NCBI GenBank assembly: GCA_032718565.1
Contig: JAVGVS010000012.1
Span: 62,001 to 126,000, forward strand
Source: Distichodus sexfasciatus
Taxonomy: Eukaryota; Chordata; Actinopteri; Characiformes; Distichodontidae
Reading direction: 5' to 3'
Length of the DNA stretch: 64,000 nucleotides
In this document: piece after piece, positions 32,277 through 41,977 of the stretch
How positions within the stretch are numbered: the first letter of the stretch is position 1
How the letters are laid out: every line of letters starts with the position of its first letter
Program-made: the position numbers and the translations under genes
Notes under the pieces: model-generated
The model's database searches: none
The model's input: only the letters and a program-made list of their open reading frames with translations
Told to the model about the DNA's origin: nothing

Positions 32277-32754
32277 ACCGACATCCCACGTATCAGATTC
32301 ATCAAACGCAGCATTAAAAGCAACCCCTGTGCAAAAACATATTCCGGTACTGCCTCACCTGTCTCTCCCTCTCCCTGCACTTATTAAATATGTCTCATGT
32401 CACACAAAAAAAGCATTCTGTACACCGTAACTCCTCACCGGGACGCTCCGTCTTCCTGGCCGTGCAAGGATATTAACTGTGGCATTTCCAAGAAAGATTC
32501 CTTCTAATAAAATGACTGGAGTAAATAAATAAACAAATGGGTGAAATATTTATGCAGCACAGCATGTCAGAACGGCCAAAAAAACACACACGGCAGACGA
32601 GGCAAGGCAACCTGAGCAGAGACGATCCACCGGGGTTTGATGGCAATATATCCCCCCACCATCCTCTGCAGGCGGAAGGCTAGGGGTGGGAAAAAAAGCA
32701 ACTTTCGGGAACCGGACGGCACCGGCTGAGCGGATCTGAGAGAGTAAGTAAGCA
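32277..32754. other. Unique DNA, nothing recognised
   Basis: Balanced sequence with two overlapping minus frames of 60-70 codons at 32550-32759 that have no domain. (AAGT)n-like run begins at 32741. Confidence 0.35.
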
Positions 32755-32904
32755 AGCAAGTAAGTTAGTAAAATTTATTTACAGAGTGCCTTTCACGGCG
32801 AGCAGTCACCAGGCGCTGGGTAATATCAGTGCAAAGTGTAAAATACAAACCAAATGGGGGAAAAAGCAAGAAAACATACATACAAACTACAGACGTAATG
32901 ATAC
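32755..32904. repeat. Fragment of a common fish interspersed repeat (low confidence)
   Basis: GTAAAATTTATTTACAGAGT, GCCTTTCACGGCGAGCAGTC and GGCGCTGGGTAATA are similar to a widespread fish repeat of the form TTTATTTATATAGCACCTTTCA ending in GTGCTGTACA. Recognised from memory of word patterns only. Confidence 0.35.
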
Positions 32905-33090
32905 ATGAATCTACATCTGAGCATCGATTCAACGATCAGTAGGCCCATAGCACTGATTTAAAATGGAAGCATCGATATTGTAACATCGTTGATATTGAAT
33001 AACAGGTCTATTTTTCATTGAAAGAGAAATTTGTTTCTTATTTAAAGCTTATCACATAACGATCACTTGCTCCTGAATTGAATGGAATCA
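32905..33090 (+). repeat. Repeat G copy 1
   Basis: TGAATCTACATCTGAGCATC, AACGATCAGTAGGCCCATAG and AAATGGAAGCATCGATATTG occur here and in variant form at 34713-34800. Inverted ATCGATATTG and AAAATCGTATTG words at the two sides suggest a non-autonomous DNA element. Borders uncertain. Confidence 0.45.
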
Positions 33091-33229
33091 AAATCGTATT
33101 GTTGCAGACTTCGTGATGGACCCTGGCACATCCAGAGAGGAGAGGAAGAAAGAGACGCTAAAATATGTGATATGTCTTTTTTATTTTAAATAATAAAATC
33201 GGACTCTGTACATACTACATAGAGATGTA
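33091..33229. other. Short spacer
   Basis: No feature recognised. Confidence 0.25.
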
Positions 33230-33350
33230 GCCGATCCGTTATGTGGCTCGGTATCGTTCCGATAACGTCTCAAACGGCTCGATCAGGTATTGGTGGCACT
33301 GGGCCGTTCTATGGAGCTGATCTGTAAATGCGTGTACACTCAATTCGTTA
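33230..33350 (-). repeat. Repeat E copy 3 (inverted fragment)
   Basis: The + strand reads GCCGATCCGTTATGTGGC, CAGGTATTGGTGGCACTGGG and GGAGCTGATCTGTAAATGCG, which is the reverse complement of 30465-30600 (CATTGGCTCCATGGGTCAGC, CACCGATACCCGATC). Only the right end of the element remains. Confidence 0.7.
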
Positions 33351-33382
33351 TGCATGGGAAGTGGCACTGCGGTAAAGTAGAG

Positions 33383-33800
33383 TTCAAACGATTGTTCCAA
33401 TAAATCCACTAATTCTATTACAGAAATGGTCAAGGTAATTTTTCTAGAATCGAAGCTTTGTTTAATGAGATGTGAGATGTTCCATGCACTAAAACAGAAG
33501 TAAATGCATAAAAACACATCAATTACATTTTTCGCAATGTAAACATGCGCGCTGTGTTAATGAGCGCGCACAGGAGCGCCGTTACTCGCTAAAATGCTCC
33601 AGTTCAGTCAAAATGTCGCCTTTATTACAGACACAAACTGTATTTTAGCTGATAAATAACCACAACAATTCTGTCGTTTATTTAGATTTTCCCATAGATT
33701 TTCCATCGTTTATTATGGAACGAGCGCCCTGCGCTTCATTGTGACGCGGCTCCGGGGTGCGCACAGAGGATGGTGGGAAATGTAGTTCTCTACATATATA
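33383..33800 (+). repeat. Repeat H copy 1
   Basis: TTTTTCTAGAATCGAAGCTT, CAAAACAGAAGTAAATGCAT-like and GGTGGGAAATGTAGTTCTCT match 61870-62225 in the same order and orientation, and 56455-57525 in reverse. The element is a diverged non-autonomous repeat, probably hAT-like (ends of this class begin TAGGGCTG.AAC). A SINE-free copy. Confidence 0.65.
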
Positions 33801-34049
33801 CATATGTAACATATACAAAACACGACTGTAGTGAAGCTGCCCACATGTCTGCCTGAACAAATGTGCCTTGAGATGTTTCCTGAATAACTCTACTGATGAA
33901 TCTGACTGTAGTGTCACTGGAAAATCGTTCAAACAAAAAGAAGTGGTGACATGTTAGCATGACGCGCTATGTGAAAGGTCTGAACCTTATTGACTAAAGG
34001 CGTACAGTCTCCTATAGGCTAAAATAAGAAAAAGGAAAAGCTCCCAGCT
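33801..34049. other. Spacer, nothing recognised
   Basis: Ordinary DNA. The 84-codon minus frame 33678-33932 lies partly in repeat H and is not a gene. Confidence 0.35.
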
Positions 34050-34600
34050 ACGAGGCCAGAGGCAGGCAGGGCGGCGTGCGACTAAAACAATGGCGCAGGC
34101 CCCCGCTGTTTGGCTGGGGGTCGGCACTGGCGTGGCGGAGCGCTAGATGAGGGTGTGATTGAGAGAGCCGGGTGGGTAATAGGCTGCCGCCCAGCAGGAA
34201 GGCACGAGTGGCCGCTCCCCTGAAAACGCCATTAGGACAAAATCACACAGGCAAAAAAAAATCCAGTCCATTCTGCATGCACCTCGCAGCCCTGTCTGCG
34301 GCCGCTATTCCCGGCTGTCAAAGTCGCAGCGTGTTATATTAACGCCGAGTGCTCCTGTTCACCCCACGTCTGATTGCTATATTTATTTGCTGAATTATGT
34401 TGATGATTATGTATGCCCGGCTGGGGAAAGTAAGGAAAAAATGGCAGAGGAGGGGAAAAAGCAGAATGCCTAAAATAACGGCGCTAACGTGACAAAGCTA
34501 ACCATGGGGCCCCGCCAATCAGCGAAAAGCATCATAAAAGCCAAAAACGTCTGTTTCTTAGCAGGCATGCCCTTCTTACTCATCAAAATCCCCTTTTTGT
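34050..34600. promoter_or_regulatory. Unique island, candidate conserved non-coding element
   Basis: Repeat-poor, GC-balanced DNA with AACAATGGCGC (SOX-like, 34087), GCCATTAGGAC, TATTTATTTGCTGAATTATG (34380), GATGATTATGTATGCC and CCAATCAGCG (CCAAT-like, 34516). Regulatory call is inference. Confidence 0.33.
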
Positions 34601-34623
34601 TTCCATACTAGAGGTGTGCTGAC

Positions 34624-34712
34624 ATTCATTCATTCATTCATACACGGGGATCGGACCGAGGACCTTCTCACTGTGAGGCGGCAACGCTAACCACTGCGCC
34701 ACCGTGCTGCCC
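34624..34712 (-). mobile_element. SINE-B copy 4 (head only)
   Basis: (CATT)n then GGGGATCGGACCGAGGACCT, TCACTGTGAGGCGGCAACGC and TAACCACTGCGCCACCGTGC: on the minus strand this is the tRNA head with A and B boxes but no body. It is flanked by GTGCTGACATT (34616) and GTGTATTGACATG (34713), a likely imperfect target duplication, so it landed inside repeat G copy 2. Confidence 0.8.
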
Positions 34713-34800
34713 GTGTATTGACATGTGGATCATGATCAACTCAATGATCGACAAGCCCATAGCATCAATCCACAATGAAAACATCATTCAGACATGACAT
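34713..34800 (+). repeat. Repeat G copy 2 (fragment)
   Basis: GGATCATGATCAACTCAATG, ATCGACAAGCCCATAGCATC and AATGAAAACATC parallel 32910-32975. Interrupted on its left by SINE-B copy 4. Confidence 0.45.
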
Positions 34801-35167
34801 GAATGTTGGCGGTTCCGCATATGGCCCACTGTCTCATATTGTTTGCTGGTTTCTGAATCGCAGCATAGCAGACTTAATATAAAGAATAAAAAATGTGTGA
34901 CCTGTTTTGATAAATTTAAAATACATTTTTAAAAAGTCATGATTAACACAAGTTGTAACTGTTGTGTGTGATAAACTTGAAATGTTTACTACTGTTTGGT
35001 TGGGTTTTGGCAACATATTTATGGACCGTTGTACTAAACGCATTGGCAATGATAAATGATGTAAAAATGGGCAGCTTAGATTAGCTAAAGCTTTAACCTA
35101 CACCTTTTTGGCTAATGTAGAACATGTACATGTTTGTGTTTGCTTGGTTAGATATGTTCAACTAAAA
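34801..35167. other. AT-rich spacer
   Basis: No gene or repeat recognised. A 71-codon minus frame (34834-35049) has no domain. Confidence 0.35.
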
Positions 35168-35360
35168 GAGAGTGATTATCTGTCATTGTAAACACACCAC
35201 AGCACGTCACACAGTGAACAACAACCAAATGTGACCGCTGCATTTGACCCATCTGTGAAGGAGCAGTGGGCAGCTGACGTGGGCAGCACCCAGGGAGCAG
35301 TGCTCAGGGACGGTACATTGCTCTTGAGTACCTCACTGGTACCTTTAGTGGTCCTGGTGC
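35168..35360 (-). mobile_element. SINE-A copy 5 (head lost)
   Basis: Tail and body words are intact (GTGATTATCTGTCATTGTAA to GGTACCTTTAGTGGTCCTGG) but sequence diverges before the B box, so the tRNA head is gone. It carries the GGGCAGCACCCAGGGAGCAG subfamily insertion. Confidence 0.87.
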
Positions 35361-35560
35361 AATTTTGAACTATGATAATGAACAAAATGATAATCAATTA
35401 ATCAATCAATCAATCATTATCAGCAGATGCCGAATTGTTGAATCAATATAATGTTGTGTTACGATGAAACTCATGATATACACACCCTGTTCCATACCTG
35501 TACACTATCGCGCCAACATGCAATCAGGATGCGGATAACATGACAGCGTATTCATGCATT
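35361..35560. other. Spacer with (ATCA)n
   Basis: (AATC)n at 35393-35417. Otherwise nothing recognised. Confidence 0.4.
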
Positions 35561-35830
35561 TCATTCATAGCGAGTCGGTATGCACTCGGGGGCGCTAGAA
35601 AACCCCGCAGTGTCAGAGCTAACGAGTAGCCGGGCCGTTTGGAGCAGGTGCGGAGGCGGCCACTCGCCACACCATCAGAAATCTAATGCATTTTTAGCGT
35701 GTCCTGCCGAGCTACTCGGCCACGTCGGCGGGGCGGCCAACAGCTTTGCTACGGGCCGCGTGGAAGCGCGTGGATCTCCCTCTTTCCATCAGGCACGGTG
35801 ATGGAGGATGAAAGGAGGGGAGGTTGACAG
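35561..35830. promoter_or_regulatory. GC-rich unique island
   Basis: GC-rich DNA with several CpG-containing words (GGGGCGCTAG, GGCCACGTCGGCGGGGCGGC, GGGCCGCGTGGAAGCGCGTG). A 73-codon frame spans it (35580-35801) but has no splice signals or recognised domain. It could be a CpG-rich conserved element; not provable here. Confidence 0.28.
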
Positions 35831-36186
35831 CGTCCAGATGCGTTAAAGGCCAAACTCTCAGCAAGCAGCGTGCAGGGAAGGATGGAGGTCATGGTGAGAC
35901 CCACACACAGCAGGGCAGCAGTAGTGGACTGTAGGGCAAAGCCGTATTTATCACCTTGTTCTCTTAAGCAAAAAGAGGACTGGACCCCTGCAAATATTTA
36001 ACTCTCCTCTTTTCCTTATCTATAGTATGTCTATAAAGCCTACACTGAAGTACAAAATCAAAACGGGGGATTTTAGTTACGTGAAGCATTCAATAATATG
36101 TGCAAATATCGCAACAGCAGACAAATGGAGGAAAACTGCAATTACAATACTGGAATGCACTTTTGTGGATTAAATGTGCATGATGA
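35831..36186. other. Spacer, nothing recognised
   Basis: Ordinary DNA with no frame or repeat. Confidence 0.35.
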
Positions 36187-36436
36187 TGAGTGAGTGAGTG
36201 ATTATTATTTGTTATTGTGAACACAGCACAGCACACAGTGCACCACAACAAAATGTGACCTCTGCATTTAACCCACCTGTGTAGGAGCAGTGGACAGCTA
36301 ACAAGCGCCTGGGGAGCAGTGCTTGGGGACGGTACCTTGCTCATGAGTACCTCAGTGGTAACTTTACCAGCCCTGGATTCGAACCTGCGACATTCTAATC
36401 ACAGAGCGAACACCCTACCGTTACGCCACCAACTGC
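36187..36436 (-). mobile_element. SINE-A copy 6, full length
   Basis: Complete from GTGAGTGAGTGATTATTATT to GTTACGCCACCAACTGC on the + strand. On the minus strand the A box region GTTGGTGGCGTAACGG and B box GGTTCGAATCC are both perfect, so this is one of the best-preserved copies. Confidence 0.93.
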
Positions 36437-36606
36437 GATCGCCACTTTGTGCCTGTGTCCAAACATTCTTCGTAACTTGCAATTAAAAAACAGACAATTG
36501 TCATAAATCATAACTAATATCACTGTGCTTACCACACTGTCAATGACTCTTTTGGGGAAAATTTAGGGGGTTTTGCATGGCATTGTAACCACACATTTAA
36601 GCAGTG
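36437..36606. other. Short spacer
   Basis: Nothing recognised. Confidence 0.3.
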
Positions 36607-36849
36607 GTGAGGCAGTTGGTCCTGTGATCGGAGGGTCGCCGGATCAAATCCCAGACCAGTAAAGGTACCACTGAGGTAGCCTCCTCATGAGCAAGGTAAC
36701 GTCCCCAAGCACTACTCCCCGGGCGCTACCAAAAGCTTCCCACTGCTCCTTGATGGGTCAAATGCTGAGGTCACATTTCATTGTGGTGCACTGTGTGCTG
36801 TGCTGTGTTGGGCTGTGGTGTGTTCACAATGACAAATCACCACTCACTT
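36607..36849 (+). mobile_element. SINE-A copy 7
   Basis: Plus-strand copy: GAGGCAGTTGG head, B-box-like GGATCAAATCC, body GGTACCACTGAGGTAGC and CACTGCTCC, tail TGACAAATCACCACTCACTT. The A box is damaged by a deletion after GCAGTTGG. It faces copy 6 head to head with 170 bases between, forming an inverted SINE pair. Confidence 0.9.
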
Positions 36850-37368
36850 ATCATCATTTCACATTTATGTTAATTTTGCCAATTATAAATTTAGTTCCTA
36901 ATGCAACACTGGGAGAATTTTGAATATATCAACATTGCCATGGTTATGGGCAAAGGTGCACAGGTTCCTATTTTGAATGTGTTTTATTTTTTAGAATTAT
37001 TCTATAAAACAAGAAACATTTCACATCCTCAACAATAACTTGACCTTTAACCCTAAGGAGCTAAGTTGGGATGGCACGAGTAGAAAGGTCAAGTTCACAC
37101 AAGTCATTTGTAGGCACTTCTCCAGAAGCATTATAAGATACTTTTAGCATTTTTAGACTTAGAATATTCTAGATTAAACAGGACATTTCCATAGAAGAAT
37201 ATGTAGTCGTTTTTATAGTAGAATGTTCTAGATTACAAAGGACAAATGACTTCAACATGACCAAACTGTTATTATGTTAAATATTCTCACTAATAAACCA
37301 CTGATACCTGTCCTTCTCCCTCTGACAGAGCAGGTATATTCCTCTTTCTGCTCCAGCTTCTTCTCTCC
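36850..37368. other. AT-rich spacer with a local duplication
   Basis: TAGAATATTCTAGATTAAAC (37160) and TAGAATGTTCTAGATTACAA (37220) are diverged direct copies about 60 bases apart. Nothing else recognised. Confidence 0.45.
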
Positions 37369-38700
37369 CCCTAATTAAGCCCTACTTCTGAATCGATGGA
37401 GAGTGTTTCATGGACAGAACGCTGTTTACTTACAATAGCCTGGCCATCATTAATGATTCCGCCTGCTTGTTCGTTAATAATTTTGACTCAGGTGACTCTC
37501 CGAGGCAATCAATATCATGATCATACTTGAGGTTCAACCTTGACTCCGGGCTGAGTGCTGTGAGCGAACGGCGAGCATCAATAACATCACGCTCCTCCAC
37601 TCGAAGGGCGTCTGCTCCCAGCACCACAGGAAACAGGCCCGGCCTAAGATATTCCTGCTTAATTTATACGGAGCAAAATATTTTCTCTGCAACCGCAAGC
37701 AAATGGAAAGCAACAAACAAATAATTCTAATGGAATATCCTCAATGCGTGTTGTGCAATCTTCTCATAGCTCTCCGGCCTCGTCAGAGTACAAATAATCG
37801 AATTACGAGGCCAAACTGAGTCAAAGTGGATCCATTTGCTGCCTTCTCGTTTTGATTAACATAATTAAAAGACCAAAAAAACCCGACTCAGGCCACTATT
37901 AGCGCTCTAAAAGCACCTCGGAAAGTCTCAGAATGATATCCAAGAGTCTCTCTCACGCAGACTCCAATTGATTGGACTGTAACCGAGAACTCATTTATGG
38001 CACACAAGGCAATACTTAACAGCAATGTTGACCTTAACCCTCTGCAACGATCGTATTGATGAACATAGCCGTTTCTCGTCTTTCCCAGCCAACGGAACCT
38101 ACGCAAAGTTGCACAAACAATGCAACATTTCTGTGATCCAACCAGACGCATCAGCATAAAGGGAAGGATCGCCTTTCCCTGAAAACTCCCGTCCAGGAGA
38201 CGAGAAGGATGGTTCCACCGCTGATAATAAGCAATTCTTTCTGGGCCCGTCCCAAATGAGAGATTTTTGGGGGGGTAAATCACCCCGGCACGCCATCTCA
38301 GTTCCTCCGGCAAAAGATGTTTTCCATTGCCTCCTGACCTTCCCGAAACATTCCGGAGCGTCTGCAGCCTCTCCGCTGATTACGCTTCCACGAGACCGTA
38401 AATTAGACCAACGGGATTCATATCTGCACCGTAATTTTCCGGCCACATTTCAGAGACACCTCAGGAAACAGCGCGGGAGATCCGTCACTCCAGAACGCAG
38501 CATGGAGAACGCAGGCGTGTGCAGCAGCCACATTATTTTTCCACTAATATATTTTCATTATGAGGTAATGGCCCTAACGCTCTTTGCACCGTGTAGTTTG
38601 CGCAGAGCTTTGTTGTTTGGCCGTGCAACCTTTCGCCCCCACGTCAAATAAAAGTTTACCATTCAAAATGGAGATGACTTTAGCTAATCACAAGCACCAA
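37369..38700. promoter_or_regulatory. Longest unique island, candidate cluster of conserved elements
   Basis: Over 1.3 kb without microsatellite or SINE. It contains CCCTAATTAAGCC (37369), CTGTTTACTTAC (forkhead-like, 37420), the 12-bp palindrome ATCATTAATGAT (37446-37457), GTTAATAATTTTGACTCAGG (37473, with an AP-1-like TGACTCA), GATTAACATAATTAAAAG (37853) and CACTAATATATTTTCATTATG (38542). The frames on both strands at 37888-38651 (up to 141 codons) overlap one another and lack domains; long opposite frames can occur in constrained non-coding DNA. Function is inferred. Confidence 0.4.
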
Positions 38701-38827
38701 ACCACTCATAAATCAGTTTTTTGGCGGGGTGTGTGTCTGGCTTTAAAGAACGCGTCTTAATTTTCTGCTCACTTTTAGTGGTTTTCCTTCTGGAAAAAGC
38801 TGCATATTGAAAACAAAGACCAATGCA

Positions 38828-39785
38828 AAGGCTGGGCGATATGACCTCAAATCAATATCATGATTATTTAACATTTTATCTCATTTACTAATAATAACAT
38901 TCTTTTGTTTGTGATTTGCCCTCAGAGTTCCCTGAAATGACCCTAATTTTTCCTAATGAACAGTGTTGGGCATGTAACTTAAAAAAGGTCATTAGTACAT
39001 TTACTAGTTTCTTCTCCCAAAAAGAGTCAGTAACTGTGCTAAAGAATTATAAAAGTAACTACTTACCAGGGAAAGTTACTACTGCGTTACATTTTTTAAA
39101 AATGTTCAAATATGTCAAAGAATTTGGACCCCCCCTCCTTAAATGGAAGCATGCGATGATGAGAGGTGCTTCATGAGATCAGGATTATTTACAACCGGCG
39201 TGGAGAATCTCGGTGAGATAGTGTTTAAAAACACTATTTTTGAATTCTCTGGGCTTGCCATTGCTGCGTGTCTCTTGGTCGGTTGTGTGTGCAACTGTGC
39301 ATGTGTGTTTGCGTGTAAACGCCCGCCAACTCTGCATGTGATTGGCTTACCATGAAATTTTACTCTTCCTTAGCCAATCATCATCGATTACTTGGTTGTC
39401 TTGCCCTGCCTCCCAACACAGAAAAAAAAAAAAAAAACCTGAGAGAGCACAGTCAGATGGAAACAGCCTTAATGAACTTAATTTTAGTAAAACACCACGT
39501 TTTTTTCTCAGTTACAGTAACTGTGTTGTAACGTTGTAAATTTATTTAATTACCCGTTCCTGAAAAAAGTAATATTGTTAATAACACAGTTACCCCATCA
39601 GTGCTAATGAATCTTATTTTTAACTTTTTAAAGTGATTTTACAGAAGAGTACATTAAAACATATGTGAGAAAATATTTACATAATTGCAAAAAATAATCA
39701 CAATAGCAGACATGGGCAAGATTATATCAACTAGAGGTTCTGAATGTTGGTTTTGATCCATTTTCAATCAATTGCCCAGCTCTAA
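38828..39785 (+). mobile_element. Repeat F copy 3, host of a nested hAT
   Basis: Left end AAGGCTGGGCGATATGACCT, right end TTTTCAATCAATTGCCCAGC then TCT: inverted GGCTGGGC/GCCCAGCT ends about 315 bases apart once the nested 643-bp hAT is removed. The TCAAATCAATATCATGATTA motif next to the left end is shared with copies at 22091 and 31497. Confidence 0.75.
38961..39603 (+). mobile_element. hAT MITE nested in repeat F
   Basis: Begins CAGTGTTGGGCATGTAACTT and ends GTTACCCCATCAGTG; the flanks CTAATGAA at 38953-38960 and 39604-39611 are an exact 8-bp duplication. Sub-terminal DNA is rich in GTAACT/AGTTAC words, the signature of a very common fish MITE (CAGTGTTGGGCAAGTTACTT type). An A15 run lies at 39423-39437. 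No transposase. Confidence 0.93.
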
Positions 39786-40078
39786 CAGAGGCATTACTCA
39801 TAAAACATTTGACATTACTGTGCAATTAGGGATCAAAAGTTGAAACGCGTCTGTTACAGCTCACAGCCGATGGATGGAGATGTGAACTGCTGAGGAACTG
39901 AGCAATGAGACTCTTAAAGTAGGGCTGAAGCATTATGGAGTGTGTTAAGAGTTAAATCAATAGAAATAGGACACCCACCAGATCCTTTAACACAGACATG
40001 AAACAGGAAGGTAATAAATGAGCCTGGTAAAGCAGAGGTTGCAGCGCGCTGTCTGAGAATAGCCTTCATTATGCCACC
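39786..40078. other. Spacer, nothing recognised
   Basis: Ordinary DNA with no frame or repeat. Confidence 0.35.
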
Positions 40079-40099
40079 GGGGAGGGAGGGAGGGAGGGA
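40079..40099 (+). other. G-quadruplex motif (GGGA)n
   Basis: GGGG followed by repeated AGGG units with single-A loops, meeting the strict four-run rule. It opens the purine tract that follows. Confidence 0.65.
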
Positions 40100-40449
40100 G
40101 AAGGAGAAAAACGAAAGAGAGAGAGAGACTCCTACAAGACTGACCCCTACAAGTCGTCAACATCAAAGATTTGTTTTCTAATTAGACGGGTTAAGAAGGT
40201 AACAAATGGAAATCTGATACATGACAATTAATACTATTAACTAGAATATATAATACAGAAAACAACGAGAAAAGAAGAGAGGGGGACGGAAGAAGAGCCC
40301 CGACTGAGAGGAAGAGAGGGAAAAAAGAGGAAGAAAAAGAGACATCGAAGAAAACCAGTGTTGAGTTCTGATTAAGATGAGAGGAGAAAATAGAGTGACT
40401 AAGAGAATTGGGAGTGAGAGAGGAAAAAGAGAATAAAAAAGGAAAGGGT

Positions 40450-40511
<62 letters not shown>

Positions 40512-40820
40512 TGACAAGAAAAGAGAAAGAGAGGGAGAGAAGCGTTGAGTCTTGATTGAGATGAGAGGGGAAAATAGGGTGATTTGGGAGTGAGAGAAAG
40601 AGAAAGGAAAAAGAGAATAAAGAGAATAAAAAAGGAAAGGGTGAAAGGAGCGAGAGAGAGACGAAGAGAGATGGAGAGGGACTCAATGGAGAAAGAGAGA
40701 GAGGGATTCAATGGGGAGAGAGAGAGAGAGATGGAGAGAGACTCGACGGAGACAGACTCAATGGAGACAGAGAGAGCGAGAAAGAGAGATGGAGAGAGAC
40801 TCAATGGAGACAGAGAGAGC

Positions 40821-40854
<34 letters not shown>

Positions 40855-40920
40855 TGGAGAGAGACTCAGTGGAGACAGAGAGAGCGAGAGAGAGAGAGAG
40901 CGAGAGAGAGAGAGTTGCCC
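40100..40920. repeat. Purine-rich tract with (GA)24 and a 50-bp tandem unit
   Basis: (GA)n at 40459-40506. From 40675 to 40900 a unit GAGAGAGATGGAGAGAGACT then CAATGGAGACAGAGAGAGCG recurs four to five times. TGAGTCTTGATTGAGATGAG (40545) and TTGAGTTCTGATTAAGATGA (40361) with their downstream GGGAGTGAGAG words show a diverged duplication of about 185 bases. Frames on both strands are compositional. Confidence 0.92.
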
Positions 40921-41193
40921 CCAAACTCTGAACCTTGTCAGGAGCCTGACTTTTGATGGCCGGTGCTCTAAGTGTGAGCTTTTCCCCAGCAGCAGCAGCA
41001 GCATTGGGCCGAGTGTGTGTGAGCTGAGATGAGGAGTAGAATGTTTATAGAGCACTTTTATCTTCACTCTCCCGCTATAATCTCTCCCAGGGTATCAAAG
41101 GGGAGCATCATCTGCTGCAACAACACAGCACCCAAATCCTGCCAGACAGCCTGGGCTTTGTAGGTGGCTTTCTCCTTCATCCACAGCCTTTGT

Positions 41194-41226
<33 letters not shown>

Positions 41227-41730
41227 CCCTCTGAGCCCTCGCTTCGGAGGCCAAGACTCCCGGCCCCGGCTCTCGGCTCTCTCCTCTTCTGCCTGCGAGA
41301 TCCCAGCTACATGATCCAGCCTCGAATACTTCATAGGCCTCGACATTTGCCGGCTCTATCAGCCCAGCGGGAGCCTTATCATATTTTCCCCCAATCGCAG
41401 GCCGCCAGAGATGCCAGGAGACGGAAGCCTCCCCGCCCCCTGCAGAGGCCCCCGCTCGGCCTTCGCTGACACCGAGATCCCTCCAGGCCGCTCGGATCCT
41501 CTGTGGCTCTTCATCTCCAGCCGTACGTGTCCCTCTCCAACAAAGGTCTCCCACAGTAAAGGCCACAACACTATTAAGTCGTCCAGATTTATTAAGTTCA
41601 GAAATCGCAAAGTTTCTCAACTCGGCCTCTGAACTTCATTGTGTCGGACTGATGTTTTCATAGATGCAAGTGACAATTATATTAAGGGACTTCCTTTTTG
41701 GTACCATTAAGGTACTTTTGTAAAGGTTAG
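40921..41730. promoter_or_regulatory. GC-rich unique segment with (CA)n, candidate regulatory
   Basis: (AGC)n at 40987-41002 and (CA)n at 41193-41221. 41225-41640 is GC-rich with CCTCGAATACTTCATAGGCC and TTTATTAAGTTCAG. Frames on both strands (41164-41469 plus, 41177-41620 minus) overlap and show no domain. Could be a conserved element; weak. Confidence 0.28.
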
Positions 41731-41940
41731 AGCAGTTGGAAGCACAACAATTAGGGAGCTGGCCCTAAGGGTACCACTGAGGTACTCATTAGCAAGGTAC
41801 TGTCCCCAAGTACCACTCCCTGGGCGCTGCCAAAAACTGCACACTGCTCCTTCACGGATGGGTCAAATGCAGAGGTCACATTTGGTTGTGATGCACTGTG
41901 TACTGTGCTGTGGTGTGTTCACAATGACAATCACTCACTT
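41731..41940 (+). mobile_element. SINE-A copy 8 (B box deleted)
   Basis: Head GCAGTTGGAAGCACAACAAT is followed directly by GGTACCACTGAGGTACTC, so the B-box region is deleted. Body CACTGCTCCTTCACGGATGG and tail CACAATGACAATCACTCACT are present. Probably unable to drive Pol III transcription. Confidence 0.9.
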
Positions 41941-41977
41941 AAATTCACTAAAATGATTTTAAATATTAAGGTAATTA

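Noticed and set aside
37888..38651. Overlapping frames of 115-141 codons on both strands
   Set aside because: They occupy the same DNA in several phases and have no domain; more likely chance in repeat-free, stop-poor DNA.
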